In this document: piece after piece, positions 51,488 to 61,121 of the stretch
How positions within the stretch are numbered: the stretch's first letter is position 1
Layout: each line of letters begins with the position of its first letter
Assembly: GCF_000018205.1 (NCBI RefSeq)
Contig: NC_009881.1
Coordinates: 1,167,061 to 1,231,060 of the forward strand
Length of the DNA stretch: 64,000 bases
Direction: 5' to 3'
From: Rickettsia akari str. Hartford
Lineage (GTDB): Bacteria > Pseudomonadota > Alphaproteobacteria > Rickettsiales > Rickettsiaceae
Made by a program: the position numbers and the translations under genes
Notes under the pieces: model-generated
What the model was told of the DNA's origin: nothing
Databases searched by the model: none
Seen by the model: the letters and a program-made list of their open reading frames with translations, nothing else

Positions 51488-51603
51488 GTCATTCCTAGCT
51501 AGAAGCAGGAATCTAGAAAAAAATATAAATACAGCAAATTTTTGAAATTAAAAGCTTAGGTTATCTTGCTTTATGATGGATTCTGCTTCTAGCTAGGAAT
51601 GAC
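51488..51603. repeat. Palindromic repeat, type C
   Basis: Arms gtcattcctagctagaagca and tgcttctagctaggaatgac are perfect inverted copies; the centre carries tataaatacagcaaattttt and tatcttgctttatgatgga. Confidence 0.85.
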
Positions 51604-51638
51604 ATAAAATGATCCCCGGTATAACAAAAAAATCTTGA

Positions 51639-51713
51639 TGGTGCCGGATATCGGATTTGAACTGATGACCTACCGCTTACAAGGCGGTTGCTCTACCACT
51701 GAGCTAATCCGGC
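51639..51713 (-). tRNA. tRNA-Thr(UGU)
   Basis: Minus-strand transcript starts GCCGGATTAGCTCAGTGG and ends ATATCCGGCACCA with encoded CCA. Anticodon stem ACCGC/GCGGT closes the loop CTTGTAA, anticodon UGU (Thr, ACA). The T arm is CATCAGTTCAAATCCGATA, with a mismatch at its base. 75 bases; it lies between two type C repeats. Confidence 0.93.
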
Positions 51714-51761
51714 ATATTAATATGACTACAAAAGAAAAGATGTGTGCAAAAATGCCCTGAT

Positions 51762-51870
51762 GTCACTCCTGCGAAGCAGGAATCCAAAAAAGGCATAAAT
51801 ATAGCAAATTTTGAAATTAAAAGCCCGATTTATCTCGCTTTACACTAGATTCCCGCTTTTGCAGGAATGA
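51762..51870. repeat. Palindromic repeat, type C
   Basis: Arms gtcactcctgcgaagcagga and tcccgcttttgcaggaatgac; same internal segment as the copy on the other side of tRNA-Thr. Confidence 0.85.
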
Positions 51871-51922
51871 CATCAAGTAGGTCTTCAATCCGCGTAACAC
51901 GCAAGCATCATGTAGCAATAAA

Positions 51923-52258
51923 CTAAGCTTCTTTAGCTTCCTGTTTACTTGATCTAGCTTTGCGGTTTTTTGCTTTAACATCCATTTCTTTTTTAACTTT
52001 CTCAGGAAGAGTAAGACCAGCTTGCTCAATAAATTTTGCGACTCGTTCAGTTGGTTTAGCACCGGTGCCAAGCCAATATTCTATACGATCTTTTTTTAAA
52101 ACCACACGCTCACTATTATCTGAAGCAAGCATCGGATTATAAGTTCCGACTTTTTCTAAAAAGTCACCGTCACGAGGTGCTGCTGCGTTAGCTATTACTA
52201 CACGGTAAAAAGGACGCTTTTTAGCACCGCCTCTAGCTAAACGAATTTTTACTGCCAT
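51923..52258 (-). CDS. rpsP: 30S ribosomal protein S16
   Basis: A 111-residue protein beginning [21 protein letters not shown], the universal S16 N-terminus, then [30 protein letters not shown]. The C-terminal tail ([16 protein letters not shown]) is lysine-rich and lineage-specific. S16 stabilises the 30S body. rpmG lies 13 bases upstream on the same strand. Confidence 0.96.
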   Translation of the reverse strand: MAVKIRLARGGAKKRPFYRVVIANAAAPRDGDFLEKVGTYNPMLASDNSERVVLKKDRIEYWLGTGAKPTERVAKFIEQAGLTLPEKVKKEMDVKAKNRKARSSKQEAKEA

Positions 52259-52271
52259 ATATTACTTACAA

Positions 52272-52442
52272 TTATTTTATTTTTTCTTCTTTAAAAAGAA
52301 CATGTTTTCTAACTACTTTATCATACTTACGAAAAGAAAGCTTCTCGGTTTGGGTTTTTGGATTACGTTTTTTTACCCAAAAAACACCTGTTCCAGCAGT
52401 ACTTACTAGCCTTACCAAAACATTTTTATTCTTCTTTGCCAT
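52272..52442 (-). CDS. rpmG: 50S ribosomal protein L33
   Basis: Only 56 residues, so easily missed. It begins [19 protein letters not shown] and includes [16 protein letters not shown] and [18 protein letters not shown], the standard bacterial L33. It lacks the zinc-binding CxxC pairs of the C+ form, so it is the cysteine-free type. Confidence 0.95.
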
Positions 52443-52553
52443 TAGCTGACACCTTAAATCAAGATATTATTTTATTATTAAGGAAGGCAGAATAAAACGA
52501 AATTGAAAAATAGTCAAGTAAAATGAAATAATTTAACCTGCATTGCCTAAAAT

Positions 52554-52585
52554 GATATCATTTCCGCAAAAGCGGGAATGATATC
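52554..52585. repeat. Short perfect inverted repeat downstream of mutL
   Basis: gatatcatttccgc and gcgggaatgatatc pair around aaaa. It is a solitary type C arm pair or a transcription terminator stem for mutL on the minus strand; no strong U-tract follows in that direction. Confidence 0.5.
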
Positions 52586-52619
52586 AAAACGTTATGCTCC
52601 CCTAGGCAATACCTATTCA

Positions 52620-54449
52620 CTACCGTCCAAATAAGCGTTCGATATCCTTAAGCTTCAACTCAATATAAGTAGGTCTGCCGTGATTACATTGACCTGAAAA
52701 CGGCGTATTTTCCATTTGACGCAGTAAAGCATTCATTTCATCTGCCGACAATTTTCGTCCTGCTCTAATAGAGTAATGACAGGCATAAGTTTCTGTCACA
52801 TGCTCTATTAACTCCGTCAAAGCTATATTCTCACCGAAATCCGATAAATGATCAGCGAGATCATGAATTAATTTTTGTACGTTGACATCTCCAAGGATAT
52901 TTGGAATTTCAGTCACTATAATAGATTTCTCACCGAATTTTTCTAGAGTTAAACCAAGTTTATATAGTTTTTCTCTATTTTCATATAAAGAATCTGCGTT
53001 TCTTTCATTTGGCAGTTCTACTATCTCAGGAATAAGCAAACGCTGTCTTATTAACTCTTCCGTTTTAAGGTAATCTTTTATTTTTTCATATCCTAAACGT
53101 TCATGTGCTGCATGCTGGTCGGTAATTACTATACTATCTTCGGTTTGTGAAATAATGTAAGTAGTATGAAGTTGTGCTTTAGCTGCACCAAGTTTATATT
53201 GTTTATGGGCTTGCTGCTCACGTTCTATACGCCTTTCTACTTCTTGTTCTATTTTAGCGTGCGGTAATGTATCGATTAGTTTTTGACAATCAGTATTTGG
53301 CGTAGATTTAAAACTAGGCGACATAGCAGGTCTATAATCTGTAGGTTTGCTATTCACGCTTACAGCTTTACTTACTGATGGTTGTTTGTTAACTAAATGA
53401 TTTTTAAATAACTGAAGAGCATCAGAGGCGATAGTAGTAGAAGTAACATGGCTTGTATTTGTTAAAGCATTTTTAATCGCTTCTATTAATAAGTTTCGTA
53501 CATAATTCGGGTCATGAAATCTAACCTCTGCTTTTGCCGGATGTACGTTAACGTCAACAAGCTGCGGATCGATTTGTAAGAATATAGCACACAGCGGATA
53601 ACGATCACGAGCTAAATAATCCTGATATGCTACCCTTAAAGCTACTTGTAGCAACTTATCTTTTACCGGTCTATTATTGATAAATAAAAACTGATCTTCA
53701 CTTGAAGCTCTATTATATGTCGGGATACTAGTATAGCCGCAAATAGAGAAATCAGGAGTTTTGAAATCTATATAAGCAGCATTTTTTATAAAATCATCAC
53801 CTATTACATCAATTATACGCTGTTTTAGGTTAGTTTCTACATCTTTATTGTGTCCTTTAAACTTTAACAGATTTCTGTCATCATGCGTTAAGCTAAAAGA
53901 AATTTTAGGATGTGCTAGAGCGATTTTCTTAACCACGTCTACTGTTGCTACAAGCTCAGTTTTGTCGGATCTAAGAAATTTTAAACGTGCAGGTGTTGCG
54001 AAAAATAAATCACGTATCTCTATTTTAGTACCTTCATTATGAACAGAAATAGTAACTTGTTTTTCATTACCACCGATTAACTTAATCTGAAATGCTTTGT
54101 CATACCCTTGTTTCTTAGAAGTAATTAGCATTTTGCTAATGGCAGCAATAGACGGCAATGCTTCACCTCGAAAACCGAAAGTATGAATATTTAGGAAATC
54201 GCTTTCATCAAGCTTAGAAGTTGTGTGACGTTCAACGGCAATTTCTAATTCCTTATCAGTCATACCGATACCGTCATCGGAAATAATGATTAGATTTTTA
54301 CCGGCACGTTCTAAAATAATATCTATTTTTGTACTACCAGCATCAACAGCATTTTCAACTAATTCCTTTACTACCGATGCGGGTCTTTCTATAACCTCAC
54401 CGGCAGCAATTCGGTTTATAGTATTTTCTGAAAGAAATTTGATAGTCAT
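52620..54449 (-). CDS. mutL: DNA mismatch repair protein MutL
   Basis: A 609-residue GHKL ATPase. N-terminal motifs: ELVENAVDAGSTKIDI, DDGIGMTDKELE, HTFGFRGEALPSIA, then GTKIEIRDLFFATPARLKFL. The C-terminal dimerisation domain ends TPFSGQCNHGRPTYIEL. There is no DQHAx2Ex4E at full form, but TDQHAAHERLGYEK is present near residue 447, so endonuclease capability is plausible. It links MutS to downstream repair. The preceding zinc-finger gene overlaps its ATG (ATGA). Confidence 0.95.
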   Translation of the reverse strand: MTIKFLSENTINRIAAGEVIERPASVVKELVENAVDAGSTKIDIILERAGKNLIIISDDGIGMTDKELEIAVERHTTSKLDESDFLNIHTFGFRGEALPSIAAISKMLITSKKQGYDKAFQIKLIGGNEKQVTISVHNEGTKIEIRDLFFATPARLKFLRSDKTELVATVDVVKKIALAHPKISFSLTHDDRNLLKFKGHNKDVETNLKQRIIDVIGDDFIKNAAYIDFKTPDFSICGYTSIPTYNRASSEDQFLFINNRPVKDKLLQVALRVAYQDYLARDRYPLCAIFLQIDPQLVDVNVHPAKAEVRFHDPNYVRNLLIEAIKNALTNTSHVTSTTIASDALQLFKNHLVNKQPSVSKAVSVNSKPTDYRPAMSPSFKSTPNTDCQKLIDTLPHAKIEQEVERRIEREQQAHKQYKLGAAKAQLHTTYIISQTEDSIVITDQHAAHERLGYEKIKDYLKTEELIRQRLLIPEIVELPNERNADSLYENREKLYKLGLTLEKFGEKSIIVTEIPNILGDVNVQKLIHDLADHLSDFGENIALTELIEHVTETYACHYSIRAGRKLSADEMNALLRQMENTPFSGQCNHGRPTYIELKLKDIERLFGR

Positions 54450-54598
54450 TTTGTTACTAATTTAAATTTCTTACTACAATATGGGCAGATAACTTCCTTT
54501 TTTTCCTTATCTATCTCTAAATAAATTTTTGGATGGTCATATGGAGGTTCTTTGCCATGGCAAGATACAGATACATCAACGCTATTAACAATTTCCAT
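54446..54598 (-). CDS. Small zinc-finger protein (NDUFS6-type CHCC)
   Basis: A 50-residue protein read MEIVNSVDVSVSCHGKEPP, then DHPKIYLEIDKEKKEVICPY and CSKKFKLVTK. The C-x-G...DHP..Y and CPYC pattern is that of the zinc-finger domain of mitochondrial complex I subunit NDUFS6 and its alphaproteobacterial relatives. A role as complex I assembly or accessory factor is family inference. It overlaps mutL by four bases (ATGA). Confidence 0.8.
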   Translation of the reverse strand: MEIVNSVDVSVSCHGKEPPYDHPKIYLEIDKEKKEVICPYCSKKFKLVTK

Positions 54599-54678
54599 AG
54601 ATTTATACATTATTTCTTTAAGTAAAATCTAATATAAGTTACTTTTAAATAAAAGACAAATACTACTTGATTAACTAT

Positions 54679-54836
54679 GTCATGCCGTGGTTTGTACCGG
54701 CTAAATCGTCATTGCAAGCAGCCGTAGGTTGCGTGGCAATCTCATGAAATAATAACAAAACTCCTGAGATTGCTTCGTCAATTGCTACGCAATTCCCTCG
54801 CAATGACGGTTTAGCTTACAAGTCACAGAATGACAC
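54679..54836. repeat. Nested palindromic repeat (type A variant inside a degraded one)
   Basis: The inner element 54708-54808 has arms gtcattgcaagcagcc and ccctcgcaatgac plus a second pair (caatctcatgaaa / tcctgagattg). Outer gtcatgccgtggtttg and aagtcacagaatgac are remnants of another copy. It lies just before the dehydrogenase remnant. Confidence 0.65.
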
Positions 54837-54851
54837 ACGACAGGAGGTAAA

Positions 54852-55676
54852 ATGAAAGACAAAGTAGCAGTAATTACCGGTTCTACTAGCGGTATCGGGC
54901 TTGAGATAGCAAAACATTTTGCAAAACTTGAGTCTAAAATAGTTATTAACGGTTTTGAAAAAAAATGAAGTAGCCAAAATTTTAGCAGAATTGAAAAAGC
55001 TTGGTACAAGTAGCGCATTTTATCAAGGAATAAATTTGGTAAAACCTGAAGAAATACGTTCTATGTTTGAGAAAATAATAAAAGAATTCGGTAAAATAGA
55101 CATATTAGTAAATAATGCCGATATTCAGATCGATAGGAGCAACATGCTGAATACCGGCATTATTTACTAATATGTCTCATGTTGCTCCTATCGATGAATT
55201 TCCTGAAGATAAATGGGAGCAAATTTTGCGTATAGATTTAATATCCTCTTTCTATACTACAAAATATGCAATACCGATTATGAAAAAAATGGCTTTGGAC
55301 GAATTGTTAACATTGCTTCCGCTCATGCATATGTCGCATCACCTTTAAGTCGACATATGTAGCAGCAAAGCATGGTATCATTGGGCTTACCAAAACCGTT
55401 GCTTTAGAAGTGACTGAGAATAATATTACAGTTAATGCTATCTGTCCCGGTTACGTCAACACACCGCTCGTGCAGAATCAAATAGCAGATACTGCTAAAG
55501 CTAGGCATATCAGTGAAGAATCAGCGTTAATGGATGTAATCCTTAAATCCCAAGCTACGAAAAAATTTGTAGAAGCTGATGAAATAGCAAACTTAGTAAT
55601 ATTCTTATGTGATGAAAAAGCATCATCAATAACAGGTAGTGGACTCTTGATAGATGGCGGCTGGACGGCGCAGTAG
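54852..55676 (+). pseudogene. 3-hydroxybutyrate dehydrogenase-type SDR pseudogene
   Basis: After a strong aggagg site, the frame gives MKDKVAVITGSTSGIGLEIA, the NAD-binding TGxxxGIG of short-chain dehydrogenases. An extra A in an A8 run at 54958 shifts it. It resumes as NEVAKILAELKKLG to IDILVNNADIQ, where an inverted 49-base copy interrupts it. It continues as HVAPIDEFPEDKWEQIL, GRIVNIASAHAYVASP (one base lost), then CPGYVNTPLVQNQIA and GSGLLIDGGWTAQ. The catalytic Ser and YxxxK region is shifted. The C-terminus fits BdhA better than PhbB. Confidence 0.8.
55098..55195. repeat. Inverted duplication inside the dehydrogenase pseudogene
   Basis: Segment A (55098-55128, agacatattag to gatattcag) is followed by 49 bases (55129-55177) that are the reverse complement of A plus B, then by B (55178-55195, catgttgctcctatcgat). 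A-B joined directly restores the expected coding sequence. The inverted copy differs from A at one base. Confidence 0.85.
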
Positions 55677-55795
55677 TTTTTAATTCCTAGTATTTGTTAG
55701 TTATTGAGAAATAACTAACAATAAAAACTTATTGCAAGAATTTAATTTACCCCTTTACACTTGAAATAAATCAAAATTTATTCAAGGAGGAATTT

Positions 55796-56400
55796 ATGCA
55801 AAAAAAAAACATCTACATTTTCAAACTGAAGAAATTACATAGAGTAAAAAATACCAAATTAATTTATTTTAAAGATGAACTTGGTAGACCCATAGATGGG
55901 CAGTTAGTTATATGATAAGTTAAAGAAGTAAAAGAAAAAGAATTTTGTAGATCCATAGAAGTTGACGTATATGATCTTAATGCTACAAATTGGAGAGGTA
56001 GGTGATTTTGGAAAAGTAGTATTAGATGAGAATATTAAGCTTGATGAAACTATTCTTCAAAAAAATGGTAAATTCTTAGATGTTAGAAGGCAAAGCTTTA
56101 CAAAATCAAAATCAGTTTATACAAAAAAGTATCGGAGTTTATCATTTAAGTACTTCTACATACATAAAATATTTTGATAGAAGATATTAAGACTTCAAGA
56201 GGTGTTATGAATCTTAACACAAAGCACGTAAAAAGTGCTCTTAAAGATATCAGAGAAGCTGCAAAAATATGAGAAAAACTACGAAAACAACAAGAAGAAT
56301 AGAAATTTATGGGAATTAAAAAACCAAAAGGTGCTAAGCTTACAAAAAGTAAGAATTCCGGTAGTTCACACTAGAGGATAACTAGATTATAAGTGCTTGA
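55796..56400 (+). pseudogene. Unidentified decayed gene
   Basis: Frames on the plus strand in order: YIFKLKKLHRVKNTKLIYF and DELGRPIDGQLVI up to two stops, EVDVYDLNATNW, then GEVGDFGKVVLDENIKLDET and LDVRRQSFTKSKSVYTKKY, and later MNLNTKHVKSALKDIREAAK. The pieces join with one shift at 55995. A ribosome-binding site (aaggagg, 55784) precedes the ATG at 55797. I recognise no family. Confidence 0.4.
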
Positions 56401-56464
56401 CCATTATAACGTATATATTATACGACCAAATTAATATGCACGTTATAATAGTCATAATAAATAT

Positions 56465-57497
56465 ATGAAAAGGATTTATGAATTAGTAATTAAAAAATCA
56501 CTTGCAAGAAAATAGGTAAATTGTTTTTATAGAATGAGCCTCTCAAGTCGGTAAAACTACTTTAGCTAAAAAAGTAATAGATAAAAATTACTACTTAAAT
56601 ATAACCCTATCGTGACTTTTGATGAGCTACATAAATTCTCAAACTTGCAAACTTTTTAAAAGAATTTAACGATGTTTATGCAGAACAAGCTTACATTATA
56701 GTTACCAGCAGCTCAAAGCTTGGAGTATATAAAAAAGGCGGTGATAGTATGATGGGAAGATATTTTCCATATCGTATACACCATTTGACACTAGCTTAAG
56801 TAATAGAAAAATTTAATAGTCTAACCAAAAAAATATCTGAAGAACAATTGGAATCCTTATTTAAATTTGGTGGTTTTCCTAATCCTTATCTTAAGAATTC
56901 TTCCAAATTTTGGCATGTATGGAAGAACAAGTAAAAATACTCAGCTTTTTAAAGAAGATATTAGAGAGTTAACACAAATACAAGGATTATCTCAAATGGA
57001 AGTCTTAGGAAGCTTTTTGATTTCCTCTATAGGAGGATAAGCATCTTATATCTCTCTTGCAAATAAAATTAAAGTATCGATTCCAACCATTACAAGATGG
57101 CTTGAGTAATTTGAGTCGTTTTTTTATAGTTATCGTATTTATCTATATTCCTAGAAGTTTAATAAAAGAGCCAAAATTAATATCTATGGAACTGGTCGCT
57201 TATAGAAGATATGGGAGCAAGACATGAAAATTTTATTGCAAATCATTTATTAAAATTCTGTCATTTTTAGAGTGATTTAGGATTAGTAAAAAAAATAACA
57301 AACCATGGATGTTAGTTAAAGCTAAAACTTCTTCAAATCAATAATTAAACTCAAATTTAAAATATTTTCAAGAACTTTAAAATTGCCATTTTGCCTTTCA
57401 AGTAGTACTTAACATGGAATATAAGGAAATTGATTGCTTCAGTTATAATTATCCTGTAATAGTTCATGCAAAAACTTTCTTATCACAATTAGTTTAA
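56465..57497 (+). pseudogene. AAA ATPase with DUF4143, decayed
   Basis: Pieces in order: ASQVGKTTLAKKVIDKNYY (Walker A), AYIIVTSSSKLGVYKKGG, then MMGRYFPYRIHHLTL, a hallmark of this family, FKEDIRELTQIQGLSQMEVL, SIPTITRWLE and PWMLVKAKTSSNQ, the C-terminal nuclease-like strand with its Lys. More than ten stops and shifts occur. Intact relatives are about 380 residues, often mobile accessory genes with unknown role. Confidence 0.75.
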
Positions 57498-57572
57498 ACT
57501 TTACACTTTATAAATGATGTAACTTGTCTATAATAACTAATTAGTAATAGTAATTAAGTTATTTAAAGCTCG

Positions 57573-58844
57573 ATGAATAGGTCTAAGTTCATTTTTTTAT
57601 CTGCTATTTCAGGTAATGTACTCGAATATTATGATTTTACGGTATATTCAGTTTTTTCGCTGATTATTGGACAAGTTTTTTTTCCAGGTGAATCAGAATT
57701 CATTAAAACTATTCTAAGCCTTGGAGTATTTGCAGTCGGCTTTCTAACAAGACCGATGGGAGGTATATTATTCGGTTATATCGGCGATAGATACGGTAGA
57801 CGTATCGCTTTAATAATCTCGATGCTAGGTATGACTATTCCGACCTTTATCATGGGTCTCATACCCTCATATGCAAGTATTGGGATTTATGCCCCTATAA
57901 CTTTAGTTATAATGAGGCTTATTCAAGGTTTATGTATTAGTGGTGAAGGAACGGGAGCGGCTATTTTTATCCTTGAACATAGTCAAAACTTAAGAGCCGG
58001 TTTTACGGCAGGGTTAGTACATGGTTCAAATATTGCCGGTACGTTAATTGCCACATTTATCGGTATTATAATTGAACGTTATTTTTCTCATATAGATTTT
58101 GCTTGGCGTTTTGCTTTTCTGCTTGGCGGATTTATGGGTCTTGCCGGATTTTACTTGCGATTGCGTGTATCGGAAACACCGATTTTTAAAATGCTTGAGA
58201 AAAAGAAACAAGTTATTAAAGCACCTTTTTCTAATGTAATTAGAACTGCTTGGAGATCAATGTTTTTAACTATGTGTATAGGTGCTATCGCTAGTAGTGT
58301 TATGTATTTAGTAAAAACTTACATAAATGTTTTCTATTATAATGTAATGCATCTTAGTAATACTATTGCTTTATCATATCTAGCGTATAGTTCATTTATT
58401 GCGATGATAGCGATGCCGCTTTCCGGCGGTACTGCCGATATTATCGGAAAATTTAAAATGGCAACGCTTGTTGGTGTTGCTATCTTGATATTAATTTTAC
58501 CGACCATGTTACTCATGTCAGCAGAAGAGATGTGGCAACAAATCATAGCTCTTACAATGCTTGGTATGCTCGCAGGAAGTATAGCAGGTACGGCTTATAT
58601 ATTCGTTATATCCTTGTTTACGGCAGAACAAAGATTTACTGGTGTTGCTTTCAGCTACAATTTTGCAATAGCAATATTCGGCGGAACTTCACCTATTATT
58701 TCCCGTTGGATTGTAGAGCATACAGGCTTATTTTATGCTCCGGCTTTTTATATTATGATCATTGCTGCCGTATTTTTAGTGATTATGTATATGATGAGGA
58801 AAGTAATTAAATCCTTGCTTAATAATTATGAAAATAGAAAATAA
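57573..58844 (+). CDS. proP: MFS transporter, ProP type
   Basis: A 423-residue transporter with twelve membrane helices. The N-terminal signature FLSAISGNVLEYYDFTVYSV and the MFS loop GYIGDRYGRRIALIISMLG after helix 2 are clear; RLIQGLCISGEGTGAAIF marks helix 4. E. coli ProP imports proline and glycine betaine with protons. Rickettsia carry several paralogues whose substrates are mostly untested. Unlike the copy at 17.8-19.1 kb, it is intact. Its end overlaps hemF by 17 bases. Confidence 0.87.
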   Translation: MNRSKFIFLSAISGNVLEYYDFTVYSVFSLIIGQVFFPGESEFIKTILSLGVFAVGFLTRPMGGILFGYIGDRYGRRIALIISMLGMTIPTFIMGLIPSYASIGIYAPITLVIMRLIQGLCISGEGTGAAIFILEHSQNLRAGFTAGLVHGSNIAGTLIATFIGIIIERYFSHIDFAWRFAFLLGGFMGLAGFYLRLRVSETPIFKMLEKKKQVIKAPFSNVIRTAWRSMFLTMCIGAIASSVMYLVKTYINVFYYNVMHLSNTIALSYLAYSSFIAMIAMPLSGGTADIIGKFKMATLVGVAILILILPTMLLMSAEEMWQQIIALTMLGMLAGSIAGTAYIFVISLFTAEQRFTGVAFSYNFAIAIFGGTSPIISRWIVEHTGLFYAPAFYIMIIAAVFLVIMYMMRKVIKSLLNNYENRK

Positions 58845-59667
58845 AGAAATAACAAGTAATTGGTTTACTAATTTACGTGATTTATTGTGCAAAGAATTTG
58901 AAAAAATCGAGGAAGAATATGCACAGACAAAATGTTTAAAACCGGCTAAGTTTGTACGTACAAGCTGGCAACGTAACGGCGGTGGTGGCGGTATCATGTC
59001 TCTCATGAAAGGAGAAGTATTTGAAAAAGTTGGAGTTAATATATCTACCGTATTCGGTGAATTTTCTCCCGAATTCCGCAGCGAAATTCCAGGAGCAGAG
59101 CTAGACGGGAAATTCTCTGCAACAGGTATTTCATTAGTCGCACATCTTAAATCACCTCTAATTCCCGCTATGCATTTTAATACTCGTTATATAGAAACTT
59201 CTAAAAGTTGGTTTGGCGGCGGTGGCGATTTAACACCTTTCTATCCGGAAGAAAACGAAACTGAAAAGTTTCATGCAGCTTTTAAAGAAGCGTGCGATAA
59301 GTATGATTCTGGTTATTATCCTAAATTCAAAAAGCAATGTGACGAATATTTTTATCTAAAGCATCGAAAAGAGCCGAGAGGAGTAGGCGGAATATTCTAT
59401 GATTACTTAAATAGCGGTAATTTTGAGCAAGATTTTTCTTTTACGCAGGATGTAGGTATGGCTTTATTATCGGTATATCCTGAAATCGTTAGAAGTAAGT
59501 TATTTTTACCTTGGACAGCTGAGCAGAAAGAATACCAACTTATAAGGCGAGGTAGATATGTAGAATTTAATTTGCTATATGACCGCGGTACTAAATTCGG
59601 CTTAATGACCGATGGAAATGTTGAAGCAATATTAATGTCGCTACCACCTGAAGTAAAGTTTAATTGA
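58828..59667 (+). CDS. hemF: Coproporphyrinogen III oxidase, oxygen-dependent
   Basis: A 279-residue HemF that converts coproporphyrinogen III to protoporphyrinogen IX using oxygen. The family signature is present: SLVAHLKSPLIPAMHFNTRY, WFGGGGDLTPFYP, HRKEPRGVGGIFYDYL and RRGRYVEFNLLYDRGTKFG. It depends on O2, so haem synthesis here is aerobic unless HemN is elsewhere. It shares a transcript with proP through a 17-base overlap. Confidence 0.95.
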   Translation: MKIENKEITSNWFTNLRDLLCKEFEKIEEEYAQTKCLKPAKFVRTSWQRNGGGGGIMSLMKGEVFEKVGVNISTVFGEFSPEFRSEIPGAELDGKFSATGISLVAHLKSPLIPAMHFNTRYIETSKSWFGGGGDLTPFYPEENETEKFHAAFKEACDKYDSGYYPKFKKQCDEYFYLKHRKEPRGVGGIFYDYLNSGNFEQDFSFTQDVGMALLSVYPEIVRSKLFLPWTAEQKEYQLIRRGRYVEFNLLYDRGTKFGLMTDGNVEAILMSLPPEVKFN

Positions 59668-59782
59668 CTTTTTGGAAGTTATATATAGAACCATAACCGA
59701 AATATCAAAACGCTATTTCGGTATGTCGAAGCATATGTTAAAAGTGAGAGTATTTTTCACAAAACTGGATCAATTTCACCTT

Positions 59783-59881
59783 TGTCATCCAGTGGCTTGA
59801 CCACAGGATCAAGTTAAAATACTAAAATTATTAGTATTTTTTATTATTTTTCTGGACATAGTTAGCAAGACACGGAGTGAC
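59783..59881. repeat. Palindromic repeat, type B, partly degraded
   Basis: Left gtcatccagtggcttgacca, right tagcaagacacggagtgac. A further half element (tgccttgcgagcagcag to ggcaatctag) follows up to about 59965. Confidence 0.65.
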
Positions 59882-59983
59882 ACAGTGGATTTTATCGGTC
59901 CATGCAACAATGCCTTGCGAGCAGCAGTAAGGCTGTGTGGCAATCTAGAAAACAACTAAAAACATTCTGTAAATCAGAATTTT

Positions 59984-60722
59984 TTACTTTGTAAGTTTAT
60001 GCAATAAATAATTTTCTGTTGAGATTACTTTTTTACCGGCTTTATTTTCCAAGGCCGTTTTATCGTTTTTAGCTATATTTCTTCCTATGTTCTTTTCTTC
60101 CATTCCTGTTGTATTATTAGTTTCTGCTACATGACGAGTAATAATTCAGCAAAAGCAGTAAAATTACTTCGTTTATGTAATCACGTAAATTTTGATTTTT
60201 TAAGCCATTAATATTTTTGTGTTCTTTAATGATTATACATGTCAATTCTTGATGAATAATATTAGTTAATATAACAAATTCACTCTCTTTTGTTATTTCA
60301 ATGATTTTTCCAAGTAGTCAGTTAATTTATTTCGTGTTTCATGCATCATCATACGTTGCTGAATCCACTTCTCACTACACCCGTATCTTTTCCAATTATC
60401 TCTTACTCTATCAATGGACTTTTCTGGATCAGAGATTTACTGCATTCTTTCATAACCAACTTTAGCAAGATATTGTTTAAATGGTTCTGCTTTTGGAGAC
60501 GGAATAGATTGTATAATACGAAGTAATGATTATGTATTTGCACAGTCTGTTTGATAATGTTTACCATTTAACTGAGATAGCAAAATACTATTTTGGGTCG
60601 TAAGAGAACCTCTCAATCAACTTGATATCTGTGTCGACCATAAAATGACTCTATCCTCTGCTTTATTTTGGTCGGGGTTAGTAATATAGTTATGTCCAAG
60701 GTTTTTAAAGTCTATACTTTAA
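59984..60722 (-). pseudogene. BRO/DinD-like phage antirepressor remnant
   Basis: On the minus strand pieces read FKNLGHNYITNPDQ, DRVILWSTQ, then PKAEPFKQYLAKVGYERMQ, SDPEKSIDRVRDNWKRYG and CSEKWIQQRMMMHETRNKL. Further on comes the tail ETNNTTGMEEKNIGRNIA and KAGKKVISTENYLL. The PKAEPFKxWLAxVGYER core and the VSxENYL tail are typical of BRO-N/DinD-type antirepressors of prophage or plasmid origin. Many stops and shifts interrupt it. It is the clearest prophage-like trace in the window. Confidence 0.65.
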
Positions 60723-61121
60723 ACATAAAGGCTATTATGGCTATCGTTTATGGTTTTCTTACTTCCAAAAAAACCACCAAGTGTTTATTTCTCTTCGGTG
60801 GTTAAAACTTGAGCAATTTAAGTTTGTGTCCATATGTTCAACCAAAATACCAAAACCCTATCTGAACTCGTAACAGGGTTTACTTCAAAAGAAAATTTAT
60901 AAATTCTAAAATTGAGATAGGAGAGCTGTTAGAAAGACTCTTGAAAAAGAGAGATATCGACGCAATGGAGAAACGCTTAGAAGAACTAAAAGCAATATTT
61001 GGTATTGCCAAAATATATATGAACAGGCATTGCTTTCATTTATATCATTATTACTATTTAATATTTTAAGTTGTATTTATAGATACTGTGGTCAATCTAT
61101 GGCGACAGAACAGAATAAGTA
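60723..61121. other. 400-base gap, no confident gene
   Basis: AT-rich debris. On the plus strand EIGELLERLLKKRDIDAMEK and RLEELKAIFGIAK are readable at about 60912-61015, a charged helix-rich piece with no start, which may derive from a lost accessory gene. No palindromic repeat was seen. Confidence 0.3.

Noticed and set aside
51488..51870. Repeats around tRNA-Thr as a possible CRISPR array
   Set aside because: Only two copies, each an imperfect palindrome of about 110 bases with no regular spacers and no cas genes.
51817..52071. 84-codon frame overlapping rpsP
   Set aside because: Another frame of the S16 gene and the adjacent repeat; rpsP itself is unmistakable.
57500..57534. Promoter candidate TTTACA ... 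TATAAT before proP
   Set aside because: The TATAAT at 57529 is good, but the spacing to TTTACA is 23 bases, too long for a sigma-70 promoter.
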